A stretch of 64,000 bases of DNA from Citrobacter rodentium NBRC 105723 = DSM 16636 (lineage in GTDB: Bacteria > Pseudomonadota > Gammaproteobacteria > Enterobacterales > Enterobacteriaceae): assembly GCF_021278985.1 (NCBI RefSeq), contig NZ_CP082833.1, positions 5,277,876-5,341,875 on the forward strand, written 5' to 3'. Positions 52,642 through 63,100 of the stretch are shown one piece after another. Numbering within the stretch: the stretch's first letter is position 1; each line of letters begins with the position of its first letter. The notes under the pieces were generated by a model, which saw nothing but the letters and a program-made list of their open reading frames with translations, did not search any database and had not been told where the DNA came from. Both the position numbers and the translations under genes were made by a program.

Positions 52642-53360
52642 TCGTCCGGCTTGCGATATTGCCGGGTCGCCCCAACGGCCTGGGGAATGCGCGCTTTGGC
52701 CTTGCTTTGTTTCATCGGGTTCAGCGTAAGTGGAATGGTCCGCTTACGCGCCACAATCAGCTGCATACAGCCCAGCGCGGGAAGGTGCGCGCTCAGCATT
52801 TTTCCGCCATTCTTTTTCCACGGCAACACGTGAAAGCGGCTGTAGTGCAGCACTTCAAAATTGAGTAATGACAGCCAGTCCAGCTGACGCATCAGGGTAA
52901 ACATTCGACTATTATAAGGCGGAGTTTTGCGCAGCACCGGCACCAGCTTACGCAGCCCCATCAGGCTCACCGGGTTAAACCCGCTCAGCACCAGCCAACC
53001 GTCATCAATCAGCACGCGATCGGCCTCGCGCAGTAAACGATGCGGATCCGTACACCAGGGCAGCGCGTGCGCCAGCAGGCACACATCGACTGACTTTGGC
53101 GCAAAAGGAAGAAAAAGCGGATCGGCCTGAACCTGGACGGGCGAACCGCCGATCGACACGCTAACCTGATGAGACACCGCGCAGGCTTCCGAGTTGATTT
53201 CCGCACTCAAATTGCCCACTTTAAGCAGGTGAAAACCATACATTTTGGCGAACCACGGGTTAAGCTGCTGTTCCAGCGCCTGCCGATAGTATTCGCCCCA
53301 GGGCATATCGCCCCAGCGTTCAGGAGCGACGACTGTTTTCGGGTTCCTTGCCGGTTTCAT
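52626..53360 (-). CDS. yafS: putative SAM-dependent methyltransferase YafS
   Basis: 244 residues from MKPARNPKTVV, the E. coli start (a start 3 codons earlier also exists). Methyltransferase-11 type blocks: FAPKSVDVCLLAHALPWCTDPHRLLREADRVLIDDGWLVLSGFNP. No substrate known. Divergent from gloB with a 33-bp gap. Confidence 0.9.
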   Translation of the reverse strand: MKPARNPKTVVAPERWGDMPWGEYYRQALEQQLNPWFAKMYGFHLLKVGNLSAEINSEACAVSHQVSVSIGGSPVQVQADPLFLPFAPKSVDVCLLAHALPWCTDPHRLLREADRVLIDDGWLVLSGFNPVSLMGLRKLVPVLRKTPPYNSRMFTLMRQLDWLSLLNFEVLHYSRFHVLPWKKNGGKMLSAHLPALGCMQLIVARKRTIPLTLNPMKQSKAKARIPQAVGATRQYRKPDDQAST

Positions 53361-53393
53361 CACAACCATCCGTTACGCATTGAGAGGTAATTT

Positions 53394-54149
53394 ATGAATC
53401 TTAACAGTATTCCGGCATTTCAGGACAATTACATCTGGGTTCTGAGCGATAACCAGAGCCGATGCCTGATCGTCGACCCGGGCGATGCCGCCCCGGTGTT
53501 GCAGGCTATCGCTGAAAATCAGTGGCAGCCAGAGGCCATTTTGCTCACCCACCATCATCACGATCATGTGGGCGGCGTGAAGGCGCTGGTGCAGAAGTTC
53601 CCACATCTTGTGGTGTATGGGCCAGCAGAAACGCAAGATAAAGGGGCGACCCGGATAGTCAATGATGGCGATTCCATTCTCATTCTGGGGCATGAATTTC
53701 GAATTTTTGCCACGCCCGGTCACACTTCAGGACATATCTGCTACTTCAGTCACCCTTATCTTTTCTGCGGAGATACGCTGTTTTCCGGTGGCTGCGGTCG
53801 CCTGTTTGAGGGCACGGCAAGCCAGATGTATCAGTCACTTAAAAAAATAGCTGCGCTTCCTGACGATACGTTAATTTGTTGTGCGCATGAGTATACATTA
53901 GCGAATATGAAGTTTGCCCTTAGCATACTTCCGCACGATTCGTTCATAAATGATTATTACCTAAAAGTTAATGAGTTACGGGCAAAAAAACAAATGACAC
54001 TCCCCGTAATTCTGAAAAATGAGCGACAAAATAATATTTTTTTGCGAACAGAAGATGCTGATCTAATTAAAGAAATCAACAAAGAAACAATATTGCAACA
54101 ACCTGAGCAGCGTTTTGCATGGTTAAGGTCAAAGAAAGACAGCTTCTGA
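53394..54149 (+). CDS. gloB: glyoxalase II
   Basis: 251 residues, E. coli length. The metallo-beta-lactamase fold is shown by the metal motif LTHHHHDHVGG and FATPGHTSGHICYF, with GDTLFSGGCGR later. Hydrolyses S-lactoylglutathione in methylglyoxal detoxification. The 3' half is more AT-rich than its neighbours, with AAA/TTA codons frequent; the protein stays intact. Confidence 0.95.
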   Translation: MNLNSIPAFQDNYIWVLSDNQSRCLIVDPGDAAPVLQAIAENQWQPEAILLTHHHHDHVGGVKALVQKFPHLVVYGPAETQDKGATRIVNDGDSILILGHEFRIFATPGHTSGHICYFSHPYLFCGDTLFSGGCGRLFEGTASQMYQSLKKIAALPDDTLICCAHEYTLANMKFALSILPHDSFINDYYLKVNELRAKKQMTLPVILKNERQNNIFLRTEDADLIKEINKETILQQPEQRFAWLRSKKDSF

Positions 54150-54220
54150 CAATTCCGGGTTGCCTTTTCAAAACTTCGCCGTTATGATCGGTCGTCTTTT
54201 AAGCAACTATTGACACACAC

Positions 54221-55588
54221 ATGAAGGCAAAAGCGATATTACTCGCCTCTGTCCTGCTTGTGGGTTGCCAGTCGTCTCAGCACGCAGGCAACGTCCAACA
54301 GCACGCACAGAGCCTTTCTGCAGCTGGTCAAGGGGAAGCAGGAAAGTTTACGAGTCAGGCACGATGGATGGACGATGGGACGTCCCTCGCGCCGGATCAG
54401 GACTTGTGGGCTTTCATTGGCGACGAGCTAAAGATGGGAATTCCGGAAAATGACCGGATTCGCGAACAGAAACAGAAGTATTTACGCAATAAGAGCTATC
54501 TCCACGATGTAACTTTACGGGCAGAGCCGTATATGTACTGGATAGCCGGGCAGGTTAAAAAACGTAACATGCCTATGGAACTGGTACTACTACCCATAGT
54601 GGAGAGCGCTTTTGATCCTCACGCGACGTCTGGCGCCAATGCCGCAGGCATCTGGCAGATCATACCGAGCACGGGGCGCAATTATGGGTTAAAACAGACC
54701 CGCAGCTATGATGCGCGTCGCGACGTTGTGGCCTCCACAACCGCAGCGCTCAACATGATGCAGCGTCTGAACAAAATGTTTGATGGCGACTGGCTACTGA
54801 CCGTTGCGGCGTATAACAGCGGCGAAGGTCGGGTCATGAAGGCGATTAAAACGAACAAGGCGCGTGGTAAATCCACCGACTTCTGGTCGTTGCCGTTGCC
54901 GCGTGAAACGAAGCTGTACGTCCCTAAAATGCTGGCCCTGAGTGATATTCTCAAGAACAGCAAGCGCTACGGCGTAAACCTGCCAACGCCGGATGAAAGC
55001 CGCGCTCTGGCGCGTGTACGCCTGAACAGCCCGGTTGAAATGGCGCAGGTTGCGGATATGGCGGGTATGCCTGTCAGCAAGCTGAAGACCTTTAACGCTG
55101 GCGTGAAAGGGTCTACGCTGGGCCTCAGCGGTCCGCAGTATGTGATGGTGCCAAAGAAGCATGCAGCGCAACTGCGTGAATCTCTGGCTTCAGGCGAGAT
55201 TGCCGCCGTGCAGTCGACGCTGATCGCCGACAACAGCCCGCTGAACAGCCGCAGCTATACCGTTCGCTCCGGCGATACGCTTTCCGGCATTGCATCACGT
55301 CTCGGCGTGAGCACCAAAGATCTCCAGCAGTGGAACAAACTGCGCGGATCGTCGCTGAAAGTGGGTCAAAGCCTGACGGTTGGCGCAGGCAGCAGCGCGC
55401 AGCGACTGGCTAACAATAGCGACAGTATTACCTATCGCGTACGTAAAGGCGATTCGCTTTCCAGCATCGCCAGACGTCACGGCGTGAACATCAAAGATGT
55501 GATGCGCTGGAACAGCGATACGGCAAATCTGCAGCCGGGCGACCAGCTGACGCTGTTTGTAAAGAACAGCAGCGCGCCGGACTCCTGA
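54221..55588 (+). CDS. mltD: membrane-bound lytic murein transglycosylase D
   Basis: 455 residues. Lipoprotein signal with lipobox LLVGC (C16). SLT domain around residues 105-220 with the catalytic Glu in VESAFDPHATSGANAAGIWQI. Two LysM domains at the C-terminus (YTVRSGDTLSGIASRLGVS and YRVRKGDSLSSIARRHGVN). Cleaves glycan strands with anhydro-muramyl products. Terminator follows. Confidence 0.96.
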   Translation: MKAKAILLASVLLVGCQSSQHAGNVQQHAQSLSAAGQGEAGKFTSQARWMDDGTSLAPDQDLWAFIGDELKMGIPENDRIREQKQKYLRNKSYLHDVTLRAEPYMYWIAGQVKKRNMPMELVLLPIVESAFDPHATSGANAAGIWQIIPSTGRNYGLKQTRSYDARRDVVASTTAALNMMQRLNKMFDGDWLLTVAAYNSGEGRVMKAIKTNKARGKSTDFWSLPLPRETKLYVPKMLALSDILKNSKRYGVNLPTPDESRALARVRLNSPVEMAQVADMAGMPVSKLKTFNAGVKGSTLGLSGPQYVMVPKKHAAQLRESLASGEIAAVQSTLIADNSPLNSRSYTVRSGDTLSGIASRLGVSTKDLQQWNKLRGSSLKVGQSLTVGAGSSAQRLANNSDSITYRVRKGDSLSSIARRHGVNIKDVMRWNSDTANLQPGDQLTLFVKNSSAPDS

Positions 55589-55603
55589 GCGCATCTGTAA
55601 ATT

Positions 55604-55636
55604 AAAGGCACTGGTTTCCCCCCAGTGCCTTTTTTA
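55604..55636 (+). terminator. terminator after mltD, probably bidirectional
   Basis: AAAGGCACTGG pairs with CCAGTGCCTTT followed by T; As on the left side allow use by the convergent yafE as well. Confidence 0.85.
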
Positions 55637-55637
55637 T

Positions 55638-56408
55638 TTACGCCGCTTTGTGCGCTTCGACCATGATCGTGTCGCTGGAAAACGAACCGTCATCCTGTAA
55701 TCCGAAGTACGCTTTCACCTCCGTGGAGGCGCTCTCCTGATAGATACGAATAGCGTCAACCAGCGCGGCAGGCGTTCGCATTCTCGCCACCCATGAGCTA
55801 AATTCCAGCGCCATACGGTCAGTTACCACGCTATCCGTTATCAGGTTTGCCTCGTTGATCAATGACAGCCATTCACCGCTGGAATAATTACGCACATGCG
55901 AAGTGTCGCGTAACGCTTCGACGGTCTGTAACCAGATATCGCGCACCGGATGCCCGGGCGACATGATATCCATTACAATCAGCACGCCGCCCGGCTTTAA
56001 TACCCGATTAACTTCCCGCAGCGCCTGCCCGACATCATGCCAGTGATGAGCGGAATAACGGCTGATGACGATGTCGAAAGCGCCCGCCTCGAATGGCAGA
56101 CTTTCAGCATACCCCTGACGGGTGACGATATTAGTTAACCCCCTCTCCTGTGCCGCCTGAGCAACCACCTCGAGCATCTGAGCGGATAAATCATATGCCA
56201 CCACCTGATTTACCTTCTGTGCAGCAACGAAGCTGGCATGGCCGGCGCCGCAGCCCATATCCAGTACGCGTGCAGAAGGAGAAGAAGACAGGCGTTCGGC
56301 CAGTCGCGTTAAGTCGCGGCCGGATGCGTGTACTGCACTGGTTAAATAGGCGCTGGCCTGTGAGCCAAACTGTTTTTCAACGTTGTCGTGGTGGGAGTGT
56401 GTTGTCAT
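55638..56408 (-). CDS. yafE: SAM-dependent methyltransferase YafE
   Basis: 256 residues from MTTHSHHDNVEKQF; a longer frame adds 19 unlikely residues. The AdoMet loop VLDMGCGAGHASFVAAQ and post-loop VLKPGGVLIVMDI define a class I methyltransferase similar to UbiE-type enzymes. Substrate unknown. Convergent with mltD. Confidence 0.93.
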   Translation of the reverse strand: MTTHSHHDNVEKQFGSQASAYLTSAVHASGRDLTRLAERLSSSPSARVLDMGCGAGHASFVAAQKVNQVVAYDLSAQMLEVVAQAAQERGLTNIVTRQGYAESLPFEAGAFDIVISRYSAHHWHDVGQALREVNRVLKPGGVLIVMDIMSPGHPVRDIWLQTVEALRDTSHVRNYSSGEWLSLINEANLITDSVVTDRMALEFSSWVARMRTPAALVDAIRIYQESASTEVKAYFGLQDDGSFSSDTIMVEAHKAA

Positions 56409-56483
56409 TATGCTGTCCTTTGGTTGTTTGCAGGATAAAGGGCAGCCGCGAAAGGTCTGCCCCAACGGCAGACCTGACTCACC

Positions 56484-57284
56484 TTATGGATCGGGTTTGC
56501 CGGGACTGAATTCAACGAGTAGCGGATTATGATCGGACGCGCGGGTGACCAGTACTGAAGCCTCGCTGACGTTCAGACCACGATAAAAGACAAAATCCAG
56601 CGGACGACCAAACGCGCGGCGGCGCTGATCGTCAGTAAAACGCACCTGACGAAGGGACATCTCACGCGCAAAACGGTACAGCGCATTCATTCGACGTCGA
56701 CTCCAGGCGTTAAAATCACCGGCCATGATTACCGGGCCGCTGTGGTGGGCTATCTGGTCACCGATTGGTAGTAACTGCTTACTGTACACATCGACCCCCA
56801 GACTAAAGTTAACGGCATGGATGTTCACGACCATCAGCAGGCGCGTATCCGGTAACGGGTAGACCGTCACCAGCGCGGACTTCGCCAGTCGCAGGATAGG
56901 CTCACGCTCGCGCAGCGGGCAGCAGTACACCGGATGCGCGGCGGAAAGCGTCATCACGCCGGAGGGGTGCTGCGGCAATACAAATGCCGGCACCTGATCG
57001 GCCGCCAGGTAGTTAGTGGTCGCAAACTGCACTAACTCCGGCGTGGTCTGCGCTTCCTGTAATAACACCAGGTGCGCGTCTTTACCATAATTTTTCAGCA
57101 CCGAAAGCCACTCTGCTCGCTGCTGCTTAAAAATATTCCACACCAGAATGCGAATACGATCTTCACTACTTAACGGCGCCCCGGCAGGTAATGCCTGGCC
57201 AATACCCGAAAACGACCCGGGCGGCAAAATCCGCTCTGCGGGCTGTCCGGCAACGTAGCGCATGGCATAGGTGTTTTTTCGCAC
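56484..57284 (-). CDS. yafD: endonuclease/exonuclease/phosphatase family protein YafD
   Basis: 266 residues from GTG 57284 giving the known N-terminus MRKNTYAMRYVAGQ; an ATG four codons upstream (57296) would also serve. Motifs of the family: RILVWNIFKQQ, VLLQEAQTT, VNIHAVNF, MAGDFNAWS and ASDHNPLLVEF. Strongly conserved with E. coli. Phosphodiesterase activity is expected; physiological substrate unknown. Confidence 0.92.
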   Translation of the reverse strand: MRKNTYAMRYVAGQPAERILPPGSFSGIGQALPAGAPLSSEDRIRILVWNIFKQQRAEWLSVLKNYGKDAHLVLLQEAQTTPELVQFATTNYLAADQVPAFVLPQHPSGVMTLSAAHPVYCCPLREREPILRLAKSALVTVYPLPDTRLLMVVNIHAVNFSLGVDVYSKQLLPIGDQIAHHSGPVIMAGDFNAWSRRRMNALYRFAREMSLRQVRFTDDQRRRAFGRPLDFVFYRGLNVSEASVLVTRASDHNPLLVEFSPGKPDP

Positions 57285-57548
57285 TTTTGACTTCAAACCT
57301 CTGTTACGTCAACCAGTCCGAAAGCGGACTGGTACTTCTGTTATAGGGATTTTAGCTCACACTTTCAACGACCAATTACTCTTTGTTTGTAAGTAAGCAC
57401 TAACTCAAAGTATTTGCTGTACACATTATTAACCCAAGCAGCATAAATTTTTGTATAACGACAGGATTCGAATGACAGTCAGCACGCGACAATGATTTAA
57501 TAACAAAAGGATCTACAGTTTCAGCGTAATTTTGCGGCGGGTGCAAAA

Positions 57549-58466
57549 ATGAAAGCAACGTCAGAAGAACTGGCTATTTTCGTTTCGGTAGTGGAGAGCG
57601 GCAGCTTTAGCCGTGCCGCGGAACAGCTTGGCCAGGCGAACTCGGCGGTCAGCCGGGCGGTTAAAAAACTGGAGATGAAGCTCGGCGTCAGTTTGCTTAA
57701 CCGTACAACGCGGCAGCTCAGCCTGACGGAAGAAGGCGAGCGCTACTTCCGGCGTGTACAGTCCGTACTGCAGGAGATGGCTGCTGCCGAGACGGAAATT
57801 ATGGAGACGCGGACAACGCCGCGTGGCCTGCTGCGTATCGATGCCGCCACGCCGGTGGTGCTCCACTTTCTTATGCCACTGATTAAACCGTTTCGTGAAC
57901 GTTACCCGGACATCACGCTTTCACTTGTCTCTTCTGAAACCTTTATCAATCTCATTGAACGGAAAGTCGATGTCGCCATTCGTGCAGGCAAGCTGACCGA
58001 TTCCAGTTTGCGCGCCCGACCGCTGTTTACCAGCTATCGAAAGATTATCGCCTCGCCAGAATATATTGCCCGCTTCGGTAGACCTGAGACGGTTGAGGAT
58101 CTGAAACAACACCTGTGCCTCGGCTTCAGCGAACCGGTTTCGTTAAACACCTGGCCTGTTGCCTGTTGTGACGGTCAGCTTCACGAAATTGAATGCGGCA
58201 TTTCATCTAATAGTGGGGAAACGCTAAAGCAGCTTTGCCTCACCGGCAACGGGATTGCCTGTCTTTCTGACTATATGATCGATCGCGAAATCGCGCGGGG
58301 TGAACTGGTGGAGTTGATGGCGGATAAACGTCTGCCGGTAGAGATGCCGTTTAGCGCGGTCTATTACAGCGATCGCGCGGTAAGTACGCGCATTCGGGCA
58401 TTTATCGATTTTCTGAGCGAACACGTTAAAACAGCTCCCGAAGGAGCTGCTGTAAAAAAGGGTTAA
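57549..58466 (+). CDS. yafC: LysR-family regulator YafC
   Basis: 305 residues. N-terminal helix-turn-helix (EELAIFVSVVESGSFSRAAEQLGQANSAVSRAVKKLEMKLG), then the periplasmic-binding-like effector domain. Targets unknown. Convergent with dkgB, 4 bases apart. A 250-bp upstream gap separates it from yafD. Confidence 0.94.
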   Translation: MKATSEELAIFVSVVESGSFSRAAEQLGQANSAVSRAVKKLEMKLGVSLLNRTTRQLSLTEEGERYFRRVQSVLQEMAAAETEIMETRTTPRGLLRIDAATPVVLHFLMPLIKPFRERYPDITLSLVSSETFINLIERKVDVAIRAGKLTDSSLRARPLFTSYRKIIASPEYIARFGRPETVEDLKQHLCLGFSEPVSLNTWPVACCDGQLHEIECGISSNSGETLKQLCLTGNGIACLSDYMIDREIARGELVELMADKRLPVEMPFSAVYYSDRAVSTRIRAFIDFLSEHVKTAPEGAAVKKG

Positions 58467-58470
58467 ACGA

Positions 58471-59274
58471 TTAATCCCACTGCGGGGCCAGCCCTTCCGG
58501 GCTCACCAGGCGATCGTTACAGTCCAGCGCGGCGATCGCTTCTTTATCCTCTGCGTCTAATTGCAGTTCCTGCGCCAGCAGGTTGCTCGCCAGGTTTTCC
58601 CGTTTCGTGGAGGACGGAATAACTGAATAACCTTCCCCCATCGCCCATGCCAGAATAACCTGAGCAGGCGTGGCGTTATGTTTCGCAGCAATACGCGCTA
58701 TTACGTCGTCTTTCAGCGCCTTGCCGTAGGCCAGCGTCATATAAGAGGTGATATGGATACCGTGCTGCTTCGCCCACTCAACCACTTTACCGTTTTGCAG
58801 ATAAGGCGACAGCTCAATCTGGTTCGTCGCGATATTTTCGACACCTGCTGCGGCAATGGCTTTTTCCATCAACGGGATGGTGAAGTTAGAGATGCCGATT
58901 TCGCGCGTTAACCCTTGTGCTTTTGCTTCCAGCAGCGCCTGCATCGTCTCTTCGAGCGAAACGGCGTCGCCAGGAGACGGCCAGTGGATCAACGTCAGAT
59001 CGACATAATCAGTACGCAGTTTGTTCAGGCTCTCTTTCAGGCTGGGGATCAGTTTTTCTTTGCTCAGATTTTCAGTCCAGATTTTGGTGGTGATATACAA
59101 ATCACCGCGCGGAACGCTGCTTTCGGCGATCGCCTGACCTACCGCAGCTTCATTATCATAGATTTGTGCCGTATCAACAGCGCGATACCCCAGCTCCAGC
59201 GCTGTTTTGACGGATGCGATAACCACATCGTCCTTAAGACGGAAAGTACCTAAACCAAAGGCAGGAACGGTCAT
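58471..59274 (-). CDS. dkgB: 2,5-diketo-D-gluconate reductase B
   Basis: 267 residues from MTVPAFGLGTFRLKD. Aldo-keto reductase signatures: LGYRAVDTAQIYDNEAAVG with catalytic Asp/Tyr, TTKIW with Lys, TLIHWP with His, and IPSSTKRENLASNL for NADPH. Reduces 2,5-diketogluconate and methylglyoxal. Longer in-frame starts extend into the tRNA-remnant region and are not credible. Confidence 0.95.
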   Translation of the reverse strand: MTVPAFGLGTFRLKDDVVIASVKTALELGYRAVDTAQIYDNEAAVGQAIAESSVPRGDLYITTKIWTENLSKEKLIPSLKESLNKLRTDYVDLTLIHWPSPGDAVSLEETMQALLEAKAQGLTREIGISNFTIPLMEKAIAAAGVENIATNQIELSPYLQNGKVVEWAKQHGIHITSYMTLAYGKALKDDVIARIAAKHNATPAQVILAWAMGEGYSVIPSSTKRENLASNLLAQELQLDAEDKEAIAALDCNDRLVSPEGLAPQWD

Positions 59275-59404
59275 AATAATCCTCTTCATTTCATCATGTT
59301 CGTTGAGTGAGGAAATTATGACGCCCAGGCGAGCCCGGAAAAAGAGCGTAAAACGCAGAGGATTTTTGCGAATCTGGCAATAATAGAATGACAGGCAAAG
59401 AAAA

Positions 59405-59428
59405 AGCCCTGAGTTTACACTCAGGGCT
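59405..59428 (-). terminator. terminator beside the tRNA-Asp remnant
   Basis: AGCCCTGAG/CTCAGGGCT stem with U tract on the minus strand, spaced from the tRNA fragment at 59438 just as the two intact tRNA-Asp genes are from theirs. Confidence 0.75.
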
Positions 59429-59437
59429 CTTAATAAG

Positions 59438-59451
59438 TGGCGGAACAGACG
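59438..59451 (-). repeat. remnant of tRNA-Asp 3' end (att-like)
   Basis: TGGCGGAACAGACG equals the last 14 bases of tRNA-Asp (plus-strand reading) with one change. Together with the downstream terminator it marks where the original tRNA-Asp ended next to dkgB. The intact tRNA is now at 63875-63951, so about 4.4 kb lies between the two copies. Confidence 0.6.
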
Positions 59452-60177
59452 TCCGCTTGATATAAATCCAATCTTATGCAATCCCCTCATCACAATCCCT
59501 ATATATACAGCGACTCTCGCTGATTTTCTTCCGGTGCGCTGCTTAACCATTATGACTGGAATTCCGTGTTATGGGGATCGCTTGTTACCAGAGCGCCGTG
59601 CTAATCAACCACGCCAGGGTGTCATAAAAAACCTGCTCTACTCCTAAAGGAGCAGGTTTTTCTAGTTACAAAACTCGGGAAAACTCCTAAACTAAAAATA
59701 CGAATAAAAAACATTTAACTATTATTCGCGTCGAATATTTTAATTAGCATAAGTTTTTTATGATATTCCTAATTCTAAAGGGGTAAGAGAAATTAAAATT
59801 TCTTAAATCAACTGAAAAAAGGATGAAATATGTGCTGGTAAGTTTGTGCGCGCGACTCTTGCTACAGTAATTTGCACTGCATTCTGCCAACTACTACATT
59901 TTTAATCTCGAAAAATCTCATTAACATAGTTTTTAAATTCATTAATAAGGAATATCATAGTTTTTTGTTTTATTTAAAAGACAAATACTTCTTTTCCCTC
60001 AATTCTGAGCAACGAAGCCCGGTTGTTTCCAGGAAATGATGTGCTTATCATGTTTTCAATCTCAGGCTAATGAAGATAAATCCTGCTTTCACACGGCTCG
60101 CGCTTTAAAAACCCGGTGTGCTTGTTATTAGTCTGATTATTGAATGAGAATATGTGTCACAACAAGGATTGTATTAT
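59452..60177. other. AT-rich region upstream of the autotransporter
   Basis: About 725 bp with no credible gene. It contains a bidirectional terminator-like hairpin (59627-59661) and then a long AT-rich tract that must carry the autotransporter promoter. I did not find a persuasive -35/-10 pair. Confidence 0.4.
59627..59661. terminator. bidirectional terminator-like hairpin
   Basis: AAAACCTGCTC pairs with GAGCAGGTTTT, with A and T runs on both sides, so it can work either way. Confidence 0.7.
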
Positions 60178-63100
60178 ATGAATGCGTCTTTTAAACCAAC
60201 TAAAATAGCATTGTTTATCAGTGCATTAATTTCGTCTGCAGCATTTGCGGCTACGCCTGCGAGCGTTATTATTGATAGCTCGACCGCAGCGGCGGGTCGC
60301 ATCGTTAATTTACCATCTGGTAGCAACGTTTCGTTTATCAATGTCAGCGTTGATGATGCGCTTGTAACGATGGGAGATAATACTACCATAACGAGCGGTG
60401 GCGATTATCCTGACGATTCGCGTACCTTTAACCCTGGTTATTATATTAAAGCGACGGCCGGCACGGTAGATTTTGGAAAGAATTTTTCTCTTAACTACAC
60501 CTTTGATTATAACGTTAACAGCAATTACCGTGGCGCTGCTGCCTATATTTATGGTACTGGGGTACTCAAAGCTGAGAACCTGACGATTAATGCTGCGAAT
60601 AGCGTTGTTGAAGATTATGATTTGGTTAACTCCATACTCATGATGGATGATGCACGCGTTGATTTGAAAGGTACCACTAATCTGTTTACCGGTAATATCG
60701 AAACCAACGAAGACAGCATCTTAAACGTCGAAAATATCAATCTGACCTATATTGATTCGGACCCGCTGTCTAATCGCGGGCATCATGCTGCATTGAGCTT
60801 AGAGGGTAAAGAGTCAAACTTTACCGGCACGGTTAATATCAAGTCAGTTCTCGCTTCTGATGGTAGTCTGCAAGGGATTGATATCACCGGGAATACCGCA
60901 ACATTTTCCGGTGCCACAAACCTGGATCTGGACACTGCTCAGGGGAGTATTTCTGGTGTTGAAATGATTGATACAATCTACCATTTATCGGGGAATTTTA
61001 GCAATTCCACACCAGAATATCTTACTAATATTGTAAAATTTAACGAACTGAATATCAAAGGCATTAATCATGGCCCTGATGGGCAGGCTGCCTATGTTCG
61101 TGGCTTCACTAGCCATAGTCAAAAGGGCACGACCGATGTTGCTATTAACAAATTAACAATAGATATCGCAAGTAATTATAGCGCCACGGGTATTAACCTC
61201 GGCGATAGCGATGCGATGGGGTCTGCGAAATATCGTATTAACGACGCCAATATTAAAGTCTCCGGTGGTGAACAAGCGACTTTAACAGGCTATCTCAGCA
61301 GTCGCGGTGAATGGGCTGATACAGATACGATAATTGGAAACATCAACATCCAGTCGCTGGGGGGTAAAGATACTATTTTGTTAAGGCAAAATGGTACAAA
61401 TGATATTTTCACTGGTGACGTAACGTTGGGGAGCCAGACCTCTTACGATTCTGTTAACGGAACGCTCTATTCTATTTTTGGCCGTTCCTACGATTCTACC
61501 GGTTCTATCGGTACTACCAATATTATTAACAACAATAAGCTTGTCGCCTGGGGGAAAATGTACTCTGGTGAAGGACATACCATCAACATTATTTCTGGCG
61601 ATAATTCCTATATTCACGGTGATACAGAGATTACAGATAGCGGTGCTATCAACATGAGGCTGAAGGGTGGCAACAGCCGCTGGGATATGACCGGTAACTC
61701 CACCATCACTAACCTGATGCTCGAAAACTCAACGCTGAACTTTATGCCGCCAGCGGCGCAGACGCGCAGCCTGACGCGCGCGGCTTCCACCTTCAAAACC
61801 CTGACGATCAACGGCGACTACATCGGCAACAACGGTAATGTCGTGATGAACACCCAACTGGGTGACGACGCATCCCCTACAGATCGCCTGGTGGTTTCCG
61901 GCAATACTTCCGGTACAACCAACGTGAAGGTCGTGAACGCAGGCGGCGCGGGCGCGCTGACCACCAACGGTATCGAACTGATTACCGTTGCAGGAACCTC
62001 TGGCGGTGAGTTTAAACAGGACGGCCGTATCGTGGCGGGTGCTTATGACTACACCCTGGCGCGCGGTGAGGGAGCCAACGAAAAGAACTGGTATCTGACC
62101 AGCGGATTGTCGACTGAACCACAGCCGGACCCGGCAAGCCCTGTCGACCCGACAGAACCGGTTATTCCGCAGGCGCCGGCTAAGCCTGAACCGCAGACGC
62201 CGCGCGAGCACGCGGTACGTCCGGAAGCCGGTCTGTACGGTATGAACCTGCAGGCGGCGAACACGATGTTCAACACCCGTCTGCACGACCGCCTGGGCGA
62301 AACCCACTATGTTGATGCCCTGACCGGTGAGCAGGCGGTGACCAGCCTGTGGCTGCGCAACGTCGGCGGCCATACCCGTCAGCACGACGGCAGCGGCCAG
62401 CTGGATATGCAGGCCAACCGCTATGTGATGCAGCTTGGCGGCGATATCGCGCAGTGGTCTTCAGACAACACCGACCGTTTCCACCTCGGCCTGATGGCGG
62501 GTTATGCCAATCAGAAAGCGCGGGCGGAAAACCAGCGTAACGGCAACCGCGCCGACAGCCGCATCAGCGGCTACAGCGTCGGTCTGTACGGCACCTGGCT
62601 GCAGGACAACGCGACTCATGAAGGGGCGTACGTTGACACCTGGGCGCAGTACAGCTGGTTCGATAACTCCGTGAACGGTCGCGGCATTGATGAAGCAACT
62701 AAAGAATACGACTCCAGTGGCTTTACCGTATCCGTGGAATCCGGCTACACCTGGAAACTGGCGGACATCAGCGAGCGTAACGCGCTGTACATCCAGCCAA
62801 AAGCGCAGGTTACCTGGATGGGCGTGAAGGCAGACGAGCATAAAGAAGCCAACGGCACCCGCGTTGAGGGCAAAGGCGATGGCAACATCCAGACCCGTCT
62901 GGGCGTGCGCCTGTATGGTCAGGGCCATAACCCGATGGATGACAAGACCGGCCGCACCTTCCAGCCGTTTGTTGAAGCGAACTGGATCCACAACACCAGA
63001 GACTTTGGCGTGTCGCTGAACGACCAGAACGTGGAGTTAACGGGCACCCGTAACATTGGTGAACTGAAAGCCGGTGTTGAAGGCCAGCTGACGAAGAACG

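Noticed and set aside
59590..59620. tRNA-like string (GCTAATCAACC reading as a reversed D-arm)
   Set aside because: No acceptor, anticodon or T-arm partners can be placed around it, so a second tRNA remnant cannot be supported.
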